Shown here: positions 1 to 10,911 of the stretch, piece by piece | How the letters are laid out: each line of letters opens with the position of its first letter | Numbering within the stretch: the first letter of the stretch is position 1 | Source: Phoronis australis | Taxonomy: Eukaryota; Phoronida; Phoronidae | Direction of reading: 5' to 3' | Length of the DNA: 59,122 bases | NCBI GenBank assembly: GCA_002633005.1 | Contig: NMRA01000318.1 | Location: forward strand, 75,863-134,984 | Position numbers and translations under genes: made by a program | The notes under the pieces: model-generated | What the model saw: only the letters and a program-made list of their open reading frames with translations | What the model was told of the DNA's origin: nothing | Database searches by the model: none

Positions 1-180
1 AACTTAAGTTTTCAGAACTTAAGTTTTTGAAAAACATAAGTTTTTCAAAAACTTAAGTTCTGAAAACTTAAGTTCGTTCCAAAAAACTTGTTCCAAAGTA
101 CTTAAGAAATGAAAACTTAAGTTTTTCAGACCAAAAACTTAAGTTTTTCGATGAAAACTTAAGTTCATTTTTGTAAGGGA
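1..180. repeat. CTTAAG-palindrome-rich low-complexity repeat
   Basis: The stretch repeats the palindrome AACTTAAGTT or close variants about seven times in 180 bases, separated by runs of A or T and short spacers. Read on the minus strand it begins with sequence (cccttacaaaaatga...) like that at about 22160 and 55195, where similar AAAACTTAAGT-type runs follow. It is therefore probably a third, inverted copy of the end of that dispersed repeat. No coding content is seen. Confidence 0.6.
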
Positions 181-499
181 GCGCCCATAGTTCAGGCTAG
201 CGACCATCATAGCGCACTACAAACGACGCGAGTGGTTTCAAATTGACACGCAGCCCATAAAGTGTGTCACTCTCAATTTACACAACAAATTCAAATAACA
301 TCTTTTCTCAATATGTGAAAACCAAATCCCGGCTTTGCTTCATACCTCCGAAAGAAAGTTAACACTAGTGACATGCTGTCGTTTTGTGACTGACCTATTT
401 TCCCTGTACTTGGAGGGTATTGAGGAGCAAACTCGAGTTACCCGATGGAAACCCGCACGGAGTCGGAAATTAATTCAAGGCTATTCATTATGGAAAACT

Positions 500-1545
500 A
501 AGTGTTGAGTACGCAAACAGCATAAGTACCACATTTTTGTTGTGAAATTTGTACTGAATTGTTCCCGTGCATCCAAATACGTCCTTCAGTTAGAGCATCG
601 TTTCACGGATTTTTTTCGACAGACGTTTTTCAAACGTTGAGTTAAGTTGCAAAATTTGAGCTGCGAACAACAAGTGGAGGGAATTTGTGCTCCGACTTTG
701 ATAACACCCAGTAGCAGGTGAGACCTAGCAAAATTGTGGATAATTTTTCAATGGGCATTTTCTCACTTTTCACATTGCAAACTTAGCTACTCGAATATAC
801 ATTTCAGTTAGAGAGCACTGATTCAACTTTCACGTCGGCAACTTGGCGGTCGTGGAGAACAGTAACGCCGTACCTGCATCAACGAACTCAATTTTGCGAT
901 CTGCAATTTCTGTGTGTTTAACGCTGCAGGTATGAGCATTTCTCGATGATCTAAAAAATCAATTTTGGTGCGTAAAAATGACGGAAAAAATTGCGACCTG
1001 GCATTTATGAATGCGAGCTGGATTTTGAAAATGCGATCAGCGATTTTGGCTTGGTAGCAAAATGCGACCTGGCGATTTAATAGCGTCGAGCCCTGGTTAT
1101 ATACTCATAAATATCAAGACGCAAAGATGAGTTCCTACAAGTACGGCGTTACTGTTCTTCGTGACCGCCAGTGAAATGCTGTAGAGCTCAAAGCTAGATG
1201 TGAAAGTTGAATCGGTGCTCTCTAACCGACACGTGCATTCGAGTAGCCCAGTTAACCATATAGTCTAATGCAAAAGGGAGAAAAAGTATCCGCTTGGTCT
1301 GACCTGCCATAAGACAAAGTCGTTAAAGATCCAAACTAACTCTGAGTTTAAACGCCCTCCTTTTTTGTTTGCAGTCCAAACTTTGCAACTTAACTCTGCG
1401 TTTGAAACATGCATGTATCCTGTCGAAAAAAATCCGTGAAACGTTGTCCTTGCCGAATGACATATTGGGAGGCTCGGGAACAGTTCAATGAAAACTTCAC
1501 AAAAAACGTCGCACTTATGCTGTTTACGGTAAAATTTATAAATAT
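500..1545. repeat. Foldback-type element with ~390-bp inverted arms
   Basis: Bases about 500-890 are repeated in inverse orientation at about 1125-1545. Matching landmarks are gcaaacagcataagt / its complement near 1515, cgtttcacggatttttttcg / near 1425-1445, and ttcaactttcac with agaacagtaacgccgtac / near 1145-1215. The arms carry many small differences, so the element is old. The 230-bp centre holds several aatgcgacctgg-like motifs and ends with gtcgagccctgg, a hAT-like terminal sequence. No gene is inside. Confidence 0.65.
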
Positions 1546-3137
1546 TTTGAGCCTGTCCTAAATTTTAGAAATAGGCAATATTCGCTGTCCGACATTCGAG
1601 AAGTTACGAAAAACGGGAAAATCGACCGTGTCCGAAATCTTAGAATTCATGGGAACGAGTGCCGACATCATTTTGATTTACGGTTTTAGACATTTCGAAC
1701 ATCCGCGCTAATTCACACGATGTCCTCAAAAACGTAAACAGCTGTTTTACTGACTCTGAAAACAATCAACTTAGGCCTACCAAATTTTGTGATAGGAAAT
1801 ATATTTATCTGACTGATTATTCGCAATATCCATTGGTGCTCAACATCTTCATGCGCGTACCCAGCCTTTAATATGGGGGGGGCTCGAATTTCCGTCGATG
1901 TGGACATTTTACCGACAAAAAAGTCGAAGGACTAAAAAAACGAAGTACCACGTCTAGAGCTGTGAATTGTGCGTTTGCGCCTTTTTAGTGGACTTTTTGT
2001 ATTTCTGAGGCAGACCTTTTTGTTCACCTCGCCAGATCTGGGGGGGGGGCTTGTTCGAGCCCCCTAGCTCCCCCCCGGGTGTGCGCATTGATCTTCATGT
2101 TAAACTGTTCGCACACCAAACAGACGACGCAGCTGCTGTATAGGTAACACTGGTCTGTTTCTGGGGCAGCGCATGCGACATACTAATGAGTCACCTGTCA
2201 CTCAAACAGATGAGCGAAACGCAGTTCCCATCAACAAGATAGTAAATAAGGTCCTCGTGGTATTAGCTCGGTTACGTATCCGGGAGTTTATTTGAAAGTT
2301 TTAGAACTGTTGCTTTATGCGACTGGGGTATATTCAACCAACACAATTTTTGGAATTGTTATTCCGAAACATGCAGTAGGCCAGATCAAAATTTAACCTA
2401 GGACTAGGCCCACGTACTTCTAACCGCAAAACACCACCACGCGCAAGTGACTATTCAAGTATCCGCAAAAAGTGCGTAACTAGCTTCTTCGAAGCAAAGT
2501 AGGCTCTATTATAAACGCGGTTCGTCTCGATAATCTAGGCACTTGCAATCCTGGTAGTGCCGTTACTTTTAATAAATTTTATGTGTCCTGTATTCAGATC
2601 GTCATCAATTCAATTTATTTTTATGCGCGTCTGCGGGTTTAGATCTCCATTACGGGCTGAGGTTTCATTTTACAACTTGCACGACAAAGACTGGGTGCGT
2701 GTGCAGTGGAGCTGCATCACGCTTGCGCGCTAATAACGGGACTGGCCAGTGTCACAGTGCGACATCAGGGATATTGTCGTAGATATTTGATAATACGGGC
2801 ATCTTACATGAAAAATAAATGTTTTTCCACCATAAAGTTTGGTAAGTTGATTGTTTAATAAGTAGAAACACCGCTGTTGTGCCATGGTCAGGCGTATCAG
2901 GAAATTTAAAGTAGCCAAAATGTTAGCGGCAATGAAACGCATCAAAGATCGATTGTGCGTTATCCCATGTTCACGTGACATGTTCACAAGTAACTGGGAG
3001 GGCTGTTCTCGGTTAGTGTTCTTTTGAACTTGATTAGGCAACAACCAAACAGCGGTCGGATTCCCACGAATCGCTTTATATTGATCAAGTATCTGCCGAG
3101 ACGAGTGAAAACTCAGCTCACATACGTTGGAAATTAC
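1546..3137. other. Intergenic, no gene recognised
   Basis: I see no conserved protein, RNA gene or clear element here. A G/C-run hairpin-like stretch lies near 2039-2085 (runs of 9 G and 8 C around a gggggcttg..gagcccc core). The open frames at 1713-1907 and 2730-3146 have no recognisable motif and are treated as chance. Confidence 0.5.
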
Positions 3138-3240
3138 AGGTCGCATGTTGCGACTTCATACGAGCTTGCAAAAAATCTCAGCTCCCATTTCTAAATTTCA
3201 GGTCGCATTTGCGACCTGCAGCTCGTTATGACGAGCCCTG
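3138..3240. repeat. hAT-like MITE terminus
   Basis: The segment contains gcatgttgcgac and aggtcgcatttgcgacctg dyads and ends tgacgagccctg. Its complement, CAGGGCTCGTCA, resembles the CAGGGCTCGA start of hAT-type MITEs. Similar modules lie at about 1000-1095. Homology of the zinc-finger block to its paralogues starts right after it, at 3241, which suggests that this element marks an insertion edge. Confidence 0.4.
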
Positions 3241-3652
3241 ACTATGGAGAAGTCGGTACCTCTAAATTCGTCAAGCTCAAACAAATACTCAAGAAATCAG
3301 GATTTCGTTCAGATCCGTTTCCTTTTCCAAAGAAATCATCAGAAAGACACTCTTGATGCATAGGACAAGCTGGGTCAGAGAGTCAAGTGCTTGCAATTCT
3401 AGAGATTACCCGAGGTCTTGTTCCAATTGGGAAAGATTTAAAGACAATGCGTGCTCCCTCGTCTTTGTGGAAGTGTTTCGCCAATAGGCTCATGCACCTC
3501 GTTCCCAATATAGGTACAACTTCACATGTATTCACAATAGCCTAAATGCATGCAAACATTGTCACGGTGTTCACCTGGACGGCATACAATCAGAGTTACA
3601 TGTACAGAAGACTGTAATTGCATCCAAATTATGAACCACACTCAGTATAACG

Positions 3653-3969
3653 TTATTGTGTCTTGCTCGTGTTTTTTTTTTTTGTGTGAGCAAGTAGAAC
3701 ACTGTTTTGTCTAAAGGATTTCCCGAAAACACTACATCTGTACGGCCTGTCACCAGTGTGTGTTCTTGCGTGCTCAACAAGAGTACGATTTCTTCTAAAC
3801 GTTTTTCACACATGCTGCAGCAGTAAAGTTTCTCATTCGTGTGACTGTGTTATTTCGTGCTTAATAAGCAGGTTATCATTTTGTTTAAAAGTCTTTCCAC
3901 ACACACACTACAGCTATATGGTCTCTTAACAGTGTGCATTTTTGTGTGCTCACGAAGATTTCAACTTCG
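3653..3969 (-). pseudogene. Decayed 3' fingers of zinc-finger gene A
   Basis: Below the present stop of gene A the minus strand still reads as zinc fingers in broken frames. The finger after the stop retains RSxNLREHTKMHTV with in-frame TGA codons. A two-base excess in the gtgtgtgtgg run then shifts the frame inside the next CSVC motif. Further remnants read [24 protein letters not shown] and an SKTQ ending. That ending corresponds to the TETQ terminus of gene C, with TAA at 3653-3655 as the likely ancestral stop. The full-length ancestor thus carried several more fingers than A now encodes. Confidence 0.7.
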
Positions 3970-5364
3970 TCAAAAAGTCTTTCCATACACACTGCAGCTG
4001 TATGGTCCCTCGACAGTGAGTATTCTTGTGTGCTCAAGAAGATTTTGATTTGGTATAAAAGACTTTCCACTTGTACTACAGCTGTAAGGTTTTTCACTAG
4101 TGTGAGTTCTTTTGTGCTTATAAAAGGTACGACTTTGCTTAAAAGTCTTTCCACACACACTACAACTGAATGGTCTCTCGTCAGTGTGTGTTCTTGTGTG
4201 CTCAGCTAGCGATTGCTTTCGTATAAAAGACTTTCCACATTCACTACAGCTGTATGGTCTCTCGCCAGTGTGTGTTCTTGTGTGCTCAAGAAGAGACTGA
4301 TTTCGTGTAAAAGTCTTTCCACAATCACTGCATCTGTAAGGTTTTTCACAAGTGTGAGTTCTTTTGTGCTTAAAAAGGGTTTGGTTTCGTTTAAAATTCT
4401 TTCCACACACACAACAGCTGTATGGTCTCTCGACAGCGTGCATTTTTGCGTGTTCACGAAGATTTTGACTTCGTAGAAAAGTCTTTCCACACTCGTTGCA
4501 GCTGTAAGGCCTCTCACCAGTGTGTGTTCTTGCGTGCTGACGAAGATTTTGAATTTGACTGAAATTCTTTCCACACACACTGCAACTGTAAGGTCTCTCT
4601 CCAGTGTGTGTTCTGGTGTGCTGAAGAAGATTTTGATAACGATTAAAATTCTTTCCACACACCGAGCAACTGCATGATTTTTCACTGGCGTGAGTTTTTG
4701 TGTGGGTCGCTAGAACACTACTATGTTTAAAAGACTTCCCACACACAGCGCAACTGTACACCTTGCCATCAGTGTGTCTCCTTGCGTGCATAAGCAACGA
4801 GCTGCTTTGCCTAAATGAGTTTCCACAAACAGAACAGCCATATGGTCTCTCGTTAAAGTGCATTCTGGTATCACTAAGAAGAGATTTGTTTTGAGCGAAA
4901 GATGTCCCGCACTTGTGTGTTCGTGAATGCACAGAAACACTGCACCCATTCTTGAGCACTTTGTCACATATGTTGCACTTAAACTGTTGCACTTCAGTAG
5001 CGTTGTTTGTTGTACTTTGGAGTGATTCCTCAGTTACACTAGCTGCAGTGTTTCCTTCTACAACATCATAATTATCACACTCCAGTTTGAACTCTGTATG
5101 AAGAAATATATTTTTAACCACAGGGGAGACCACTCCATCATAACCAGCCTGGTCTTCAGTCACCTCTTGCTTGATGTAACATTCTTCCGTACTACAGTCA
5201 GGTGCACTGCTTGTAATATCACCTCCACTACATTTTGTGCCACGATCATCACCCAGGCTGTTCACCAAACATTTTTCAAGCTCCCTCTTACCTCCATTGT
5301 CGCAGATCAGGTCATTGGGGTTTTCTAGTTTGACAGCCATTCCATAGACATGTCTTTCATCCAT
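3970..5364 (-). CDS. C2H2 zinc-finger protein A (464 aa, C-terminally truncated)
   Basis: Probable nuclear DNA-binding protein. Residues 1-127 form a low-complexity acidic N-terminal region without KRAB, BTB or SCAN features. It contains IKQEVTED, a consensus SUMO site (hydrophobic-K-x-E). From about residue 128 there are 13 finger positions. Finger 1 is CNICDKV-type. Finger 2 is vestigial (CGTSFAQ, no CxxC, first His lost). Fingers 3-11 are complete, with helices such as RYQNLLQ, RSQNLRE and RNQSLLE and mostly TGERPYS linkers. Finger 12 has lost a Cys and a His (CSTS, RILT), and 13 stops after GKTF. Ten fingers are complete. The start ATG at 5362-5364 lies 8 nt after a 3' splice acceptor shared by all paralogues, so at least one 5' exon should lie at higher coordinates. 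Whether it is expressed cannot be judged. The alternative is a young pseudogene. Confidence 0.8.
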   Translation of the reverse strand: MDERHVYGMAVKLENPNDLICDNGGKRELEKCLVNSLGDDRGTKCSGGDITSSAPDCSTEECYIKQEVTEDQAGYDGVVSPVVKNIFLHTEFKLECDNYDVVEGNTAASVTEESLQSTTNNATEVQQFKCNICDKVLKNGCSVSVHSRTHKCGTSFAQNKSLLSDTRMHFNERPYGCSVCGNSFRQSSSLLMHARRHTDGKVYSCAVCGKSFKHSSVLATHTKTHASEKSCSCSVCGKNFNRYQNLLQHTRTHTGERPYSCSVCGKNFSQIQNLRQHARTHTGERPYSCNECGKTFLRSQNLREHAKMHAVERPYSCCVCGKNFKRNQTLFKHKRTHTCEKPYRCSDCGKTFTRNQSLLEHTRTHTGERPYSCSECGKSFIRKQSLAEHTRTHTDERPFSCSVCGKTFKQSRTFYKHKRTHTSEKPYSCSTSGKSFIPNQNLLEHTRILTVEGPYSCSVYGKTF

Positions 5365-5372
5365 GTCTAATG

Positions 5373-5374
5373 CT
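5373..5374 (-). promoter_or_regulatory. 3' splice acceptor before the ZNF start codon
   Basis: On the minus strand the sequence (t/c)(a/g)tgttacAG lies just upstream of the ATG. It recurs at the same distance in C (AG at 41724-41725), D (46967-46968), B and E, preceded by a T-rich stretch. Conservation of gttacag in five copies while the neighbouring bases vary supports a real acceptor. The matching donor and first exon were not identified. Confidence 0.5.
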
Positions 5375-5718
5375 GTAACATAGAAATATATACCAAATCT
5401 GTACCAACTTCATTTTCAACCTTACTAACCTTAGGACCTGTTTCAAATGCCTAGCAAACATCACCCTCCTTATCAAAACAAGTTTAACAACTAGAAATCA
5501 AGTGAACATGCACATTACGCTAGATTGCATCATCACAACTATTTTCATCCACATTCTTTCTAGTCTAGCTTCCATTAGGACTTAGTGGTGCTGAAAACTG
5601 ATTTTTATTGAATAGCTCAAGGCTTAGGTTTTCGTTGACAAAATCTCCGTCACTTCCGAACCAATTTTGGAAATTCAAAATCTTATGTAGCATAGTTCAA
5701 TTTTTACTCCTCTCCTTA

Positions 5719-6330
5719 AGGCCCAGTCATACAGCCCATTACGCATGAATCACTCATGAACCACGCACAGATTTTCGCTTATGCGTGAAGCTTGCGTCGT
5801 ATGCGTAATTGGTCGGTGGAACCAACGTGGAGCATCAGCGAATGTAAGTGGATGTACGTCGAGGGGGGTTTGTGCGCGATTTTTAGTTTTGAACGGTTCA
5901 AAAATTTTCCAACGCACAACTCTGCGTCGGTGTGCGTAATTCGTGAGTTGACGTGCGTAGTTTATGCGTCGAGTATGCGTGATTATGCGCTGTACACGCG
6001 TTTGCCATCAGTGCTTATGCGTCAGAACTGGTTCGAAATCACGCACGTCCACGTCCGTCCACTGACGCCCCACCTTCATATCACGCATGAAATACGCATA
6101 TATGACGTTCATTCCACTGACATCCACTGACAATCACTTACAAAAGTGATAATTAGCTGACATATCACTGATGAAAAACGCATAAAAACGCACATCCACT
6201 GATGGGGGACGCATTTCCAACGCATTGGCACCCACACATGAAGCATGAATAACTTACATGGGCGCACGACTAACTGACAGAAAACTGATGAATCCCTGAT
6301 GTTCCACTGGTGATTCAATGACAACTCACG
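5719..6330. repeat. Left subterminal motif array of the Harbinger element
   Basis: The segment is packed with variants of atgcgtgA(A/T)T, cacgcatgaa and (t)cactgatg in both orientations. Examples are atgcgtaatt, atgcgtgattatgcgc, cacgcatgaaatacgcat, tccactgacatccactgac and cactgatgaaaaacgc. Together with the matching right array at about 8130-8512, these look like multiple binding sites for the element's MADF/Myb-like protein. This function is inferred from how Harbinger elements generally work. Confidence 0.6.
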
Positions 6331-6331
6331 C

Positions 6332-6915
6332 ATGAATCTTGACCTATTAAAAAGACAAAATTTGGGGCACATTTGCCAATCCAGATCTTGCTACCAAGGG
6401 ATCCATATCACTATGAACCCTCAACGAAGATATGCTAAGGTGTTCTTGCTACAGAACCAGAATGTCCAGATGCTGCAACTTCATGAAATGTTGGCCAGAA
6501 GAAGACGACGCTGGAGACGAAAGACCCGGGCTGTCCGGATCTGAAACTGGATCACTAGAAGACCAGAGCAGGGCTTGTATAACCGCTTGATGATCGAGCT
6601 CAGAAATGAAGACAGAAGATCCTTCCATAACTTTATGAGAATGCCCCCAGACATGTTTGATGAGCTTGTGCAGAGACTGACCCCTAGGATCACCAAGAAG
6701 ACTACAAACTGGAGAGCTCCACTAGAGCCCGGTCTGAAGATTGCCATTACTCTTCGTCACCTGGCATCTGGATCCAAGTACCACGACATGCAGTATGCCT
6801 GGAGGGTCCCCCACAACACCATAAGCATTGTAGACAGAGAAGTGTGTGAGGCCATCATTGAAGAGTATCTGGATGAGCAGTTGTCACCTCCAACCACTGA
6901 GCAAGGCTGGCTGCA
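6332..6915 (+). pseudogene. Harbinger transposase, N-terminal part only
   Basis: In one frame it reads MNPQRRYAKVFLLQN..., then RRRRRWRRKTRAVRI, a TGA at 6542-6544, and on in the same frame with NWITRRPEQGLYNRLMIEL, RSFHNFMRMPPDMFDELV, LEPGLKIAITLRHLASG and NTISIVDREVCEAII. This is the typical N-terminal region of PIF/Harbinger nuclease-like transposases. Recognisable sequence ends near EEYLDEQLSPPTTEQGW at about 6910. There it runs into the tail of the converging gene, so the DDE domain of the normally 350-450 aa protein is missing. A stop plus a deletion make it non-functional. Confidence 0.8.
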
Positions 6916-8023
6916 GCTGGTACTGTTGGTACTGTTGGTACTGCTGGACTGGCTGCTGCTGGTACTGCTCGTACATCACAGGAGGAGCAGACATCGCCTG
7001 TGGAGGTCGTGGAGGCTCGCCGTCATCTTTTTGGGAGTCAAGGAGGGTGCAGATATGAGTCCTTATCTTCTTGTATTCATCCACTGGAGCTGCACGGAGA
7101 CTGTCTGCCACATATTTAATGAAGGCCTCCCGTTCTGAAGCAGCCGGTCTTTCTTTAATAAGCTGCGACAAGAGCTGCTGTTGTGTTTTCATGGTCTCCC
7201 GGAGCTCCTTCATCCACTCTTCTTCTTGATCCACTGCTATCTTCCTCCTCTTCTTGCAAGCTATCCTGGAAGTCTGCCTCGGCTGATTCTCGTTCTACGG
7301 TGTCCAAATTATCTTCTATTTGTGAAGCAGGCTGGTCACTGCCTGCCTCACTGTCACTATTCCTAACCGCTGTAGGCTGCCTGAAAGTCAGGGCCAAGTT
7401 CTTCATGGGTTCAGACGTGGCAGATGGCAGCTGAGTCCGGTAAAAATACAGACTGTCCAATATGAACTTCTCTCGGTCGGTGTATTTCTTTGCTGCCTGG
7501 CCAGACTTGTTCTTGGTGAGCCTCACGTACCAATCTTTAATGGACTTCCACCAGCCCATGATGTGCTCCAAAGGCAGTCCAATCTCATCAGCCTTGGCAG
7601 CCTAGACCTGCTTTCTGGTTTTGTACAGGCGATGCCCCCGTCTCCATACCTCGTCGTGCTCGGCCATCCACTCCAGAAGGCTTTCTTCCACCTTAGCTTC
7701 AATGGAAGTCACGTTTAGCTATGGCTTCTCCCTTTGGTTTGCCTTTGCCCTTGCCACTAGGATGTGGTGGATCTTCTTCAGATCTGTCATCAGCAGCAAG
7801 GTCAGCAGCAGGAGGGGCAGACTCGTCTGATTCTGCAGCATGAACTTCCACTTGAATTGTCTAATTAGGAGGTGGAGGGGTAGGCGACCTCCTAGCAGCA
7901 GCACGGGTAGCAGGCTTTTCAGCAACAGCAGCAGCCTCTGGTGGATCCACATGCACTTCTTTATCAGCGGCCTTCTTCTGCACCCTTGTCTTTGAGGGCA
8001 AGCGACTTTTCCTGGGTAGCATC
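6884..8023 (-). pseudogene. MADF/Myb-SANT-like accessory protein of the Harbinger element
   Basis: The reading starts at MLPRKSRLPSKTRV (8023) with a basic and Pro/Ala-rich region broken by TAG at 7861-7863. After a frame change comes a MADF-type domain: EESLLEWMAEHDEVWRRGH, a TAG at 7602-7604, then LPLEHIMGWWKSIKDWYVRL and TDREKFILDSLYFYRTQL. After another frameshift near 7260 a KKRRK nuclear-signal-like motif, a coiled coil (EEEWMKELRETMKTQQQLL) and a Gln/Tyr/Pro-rich tail follow. In Harbinger elements such proteins bind the element ends and carry the transposase to the nucleus. At least two stops and two frameshifts make this copy dead. Confidence 0.75.
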
Positions 8024-8129
8024 TTCTTCAAGTAGTCAGGAATCTAATCAGGATCAAACGATGTCTTCTGAATCGGCAAAATGTACTGAGGAACTCCAAC
8101 CAAAGACCGGTTTTATAAGCATGCCGAGG

Positions 8130-8512
8130 GAGCGTTTTACGTGCGTGATCTATCAGTGTTTCATGCGTCAGACATGCGTGAAACGAAAGTGCTTGTAAGT
8201 GGAATGTGCGCGAAGCATTAGTGTTTGAACGTGATCCGTCAGTGATTCATGCCTGAGGCATGCGTCGAAGGTTCGTGGAATACCATATCATTTTGGATTG
8301 TACGCGTCGATATGCGCGATATGTCAGTGATTCATCAGTGATTGTAAGTGATATGAGCGTGGGCCATAGGTGATTCGTCAGTTATTTGTCAGTGATTTCT
8401 AACCTCTAGACCCGGAAAATTTGGTCAATTTCTCGACGATCAAAAGACGCACAAATTGAATTTGTGCGTGTTGTATGAGTGATTCATGCGTGATCGGCTG
8501 TATGACTGGGCT
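8130..8512. repeat. Right subterminal motif array of the Harbinger element
   Basis: Motifs such as tcagtgtttcatgcgtcag, catgcgtgaaacg, cagtgattcatgcctgag, cagtgattcatcagtgatt and gagtgattcatgcgtgat recur here in mostly one orientation. They mirror the left end. The outermost copy is part of the terminal inverted repeat. Confidence 0.6.
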
Positions 8513-8645
8513 TTAGACTGCAAGGTTTCCATTGGTTTGTATGTCCCAAAAATAACATGGAAAAGTACTGCCTGTACGCTCTGAAGCCTTCGATTAAGAT
8601 AAAAGGTGAGAGTGGAATGTCTAAGAACCTGTCCAAAAGACCACC

Positions 8646-8800
8646 TCAGGGGCGGATCCAGGATTTTGAGTTGGGGGGGTATGGCAGAGTATTAGCCAGG
8701 ATTTTGCCTATCAGACATTTCCCCCCATCTGACAAATGTAAACAAGGAGAATTTTAGGGGGGCCATGGCCCCCTTGGCCCCCCTCTAAATCCGCCACTGC
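8646..8800. mobile_element. Short MITE with CAGxGGCGGAT ends
   Basis: The left end is CAGGGGCGGATCCAGGATTT, and the right end complements to CAGTGGCGGATTTAGAGG, around a G-rich/C-rich interior. Paralogues C and D lack it at the matching position. Fragments with the same start occur at 22586-22620 and about 58577-58605. No clear target duplication was found. It is non-coding. Confidence 0.65.
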
Positions 8801-9167
8801 ATCTGAGAAATTCAAGAGGTCAATTCAAGATTTCTCCAACTTAAGCATGTTTTTAGACAATTTCCCCCAAGACCGAGATGTTCCGTGAAATTTTTTAGGT
8901 GGACAATACTTCTCTTTATCACAATGGAAAAACGAGCATCGCTGTCCGACATTGATATCATGATTTTTATCTAACTTTCTACTGAGTGATACAGGGAAAT
9001 AATCGCATTACCAATGTCTTCACAGCAAAAAATAATGGCTGAAATGAATTGAGATAGCATGGGTAAATTGAAATAGTGTGGGCAAAATCTGGAATTTTTT
9101 AACACGTTTGACTTCTGAAACAGAAAAGTGTACAATCCCTCTTCGAGAAAAAATACGATAAAAATAA

Positions 9168-10911
9168 GCTACAAGAGCAACGCAGAGCGTTGAAATGCGC
9201 CCATGAATGCATCGCAAACGGTGTGCTTTAGGGTTCTTTATTTGTGTCATAAAATGGCCACTGGATGGCGCAAAAACGCAAAATCCATCTCAAAATGGGA
9301 ACATGTCGGGGCTTCTTTAATAGAAAGCTATTGACCAATTTCACATAAATCTGTCAGAGAACTTCAGAGAAACAAAGGAAAACAGAATAAAATGAAATTG
9401 CCACTAGGGGGCACAGTGTTCACTGGATCCGCCTGAAAGTCGTTATTGTCTGTTGCTAGCTTCATATAAATACAATTACTAAATTTAATTAAGATCCAGC
9501 TGTGTGTTTAGGAGATACAGCTGTGGGTGCAAAACAAAACAAAACTACCATTGGAAACACCACAGTAGCCAAAGTCATCATCGTCAACTAACTTCTTCAC
9601 ACAGAGAACATAAACACAAATTTTCAAAACCATCCTTAGAATGATTTGGTTGACAGAGGGGTGGACACCAAAAAACAGACTCGAAAAAAGCAAAAATGGC
9701 CACTAGGTGGTGCAAAATACCTCGATTCCATCCAAAAACGAGAGGATAACGTCACCTCACCAATAGATGCCCGAACTCAAAATTTTATGAAAATCCATTG
9801 AGGACCCTTGAAGATACTGAGGTACACATAAAGTCTTAAAGTGCCACCAAGGGGAACACCATTAGTCAGATCTGTCTGAAAGTTGTCGTTCTTCTTGTTT
9901 ACATCATATAAATACACTTGTTAAATTTAGTAAAGATCCTGCAAACAGTTTAAGAGATACAGTCATGGGCGCAAAAAAAACGAAACTGCCACTAGGAGGC
10001 ACCACAGTAACTGAAGTCATCGAAAATCATCGTCAGTCGTCCAGGTCATAGTAAAAACATACATGCCAATTTTCACAATTATCCTGAAAGCGATTTGGTT
10101 GATAGAGGGGTGGACGCCAAAAAACGGACTCGAAAATGGTAAAAATGGCGACTAGGTGGCGCAAACTAAGTCGAATCCATCTGAAAACGGAAAGATAGCA
10201 TCACCACACTAACAGAAACCTGTACGCCAAATAGGTCGAGGACCTTTGAAGATACAGAGGTTAACGTAAAAAATAAAAGCGCCACCAGGGGGCATACCAG
10301 TAGTAAAATCCGTCCGAAAGTCGTCGTCCTCCTTTGTCAACATCATATAAATGCACTTACTACATTTAGTAAAGATCCTGCAGACAGTTTAGAACATGTA
10401 CAGCCATAGGCACAAAAAACAAAAATACCACTAGAGGGTGCCACAGTAGTCCAAGTCGTCGGAAAATCATCGTCAGTCATCCACTTCATAGTACGATTTC
10501 ATTGATTGAGGGGTGGATGGGTGGATGATTCAAAACAGACTTGAAAACAGTGAAAATGGCCACTAGGTGGCACAAATTACGTCGAATATATCCGAAAACG
10601 GGAGGATAACATCATCTCACTAATAGATGCCTGCATGACAAATTTAATGAAAATACGCGAAAGACCTTTGAAGATAGAGGTAAGCGTAAAAAACTAAAAT
10701 TGCCACTAGGGGGCACACGGGTAGTCGGATCCGTCCAAAAGTTTGGTCATGCCGTCCCATCCATGAAAGGAACACGTGCAAAATTTCATGGACATAAGTC
10801 ACACGGTTTTGGAGTAAGAGCAGCGGATGCCAGACGGACGCTGGACGGATGCCACCCAGACGGACGGAGGTGACGGCATAATGCGTCCACATATAAATAT
10901 GTGGTTGCATA
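9168..10911. repeat. Insertion built of ~147-bp modules with CTCF-like cores
   Basis: Paralogue D (47870-47885) reads straight across this point, so the segment is an insertion. It contains CCACTAGGGGGC-type cores, all on plus, at 9258, 9401, 9548 (degenerate), 9700, 9844, 9990, 10149, 10282, 10428, 10560 and 10703. Spacing is 132-159 bases, mean about 145. Three modules form a higher-order unit of about 440 bases (aatggcc(a/g)acta starts at 9252, 9693, 10142 and 10553). The right end carries gacggacgctggacgga-type short repeats (10835-10875). ATAAAAAT near both edges may be a target duplication. Confidence 0.7.

Larger units (their letters stand above)
5719..8512. mobile_element. PIF/Harbinger element, internally deleted, with TTA target duplication
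   Basis: The ends are inverted: AGGCCCAGTCATACAGCC at the left, and the complement of GGCTGTATGACTGGGCT at the right. Similarity continues through ACGCATGAATCACTCAT. TTA flanks both sides (5716-5718, 8513-8515), as expected for Harbinger. Paralogues C (near 42115) and D (near 47345) lack it, giving an empty site. It carries two converging broken genes, a transposase on plus and a MADF/Myb-like protein on minus. The DDE catalytic half is deleted, so it cannot move by itself. Both ends hold arrays of a short motif. Confidence 0.85.

Noticed and set aside
3857-4209. Plus-strand and alternative minus-strand frames opposite zinc-finger gene A (such as 3934-4209, 4206-4685 and 4213-4476)
   Set aside because: They repeat Ser/Thr/Val- or Arg/Leu-rich patterns with an 84-base period, which is the shadow of the finger repeats in other frames. 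The same shadows occur opposite C and D.
6575-7138. A single 187-aa transposase as given by the open frame
   Set aside because: Only the part up to about 6910 is transposase. The Leu/Val-rich remainder is the antisense of the Gln/Tyr-rich tail of the converging MADF gene.
7719-7952. Leu-rich 77-aa minus-strand ORF as a membrane protein
   Set aside because: Another minus frame gives the basic, Pro/Ala-rich start of the MADF-type gene, and this frame is its shadow.
5719-8512. An autonomous Harbinger transposon
   Set aside because: The transposase lacks its catalytic half and both genes carry stops and frameshifts.
9168-10911. CRISPR array, suggested by regular spacing of a short motif
   Set aside because: The host is an animal, the modules including spacers are similar to each other, and there are no cas genes. 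It is a tandem repeat.
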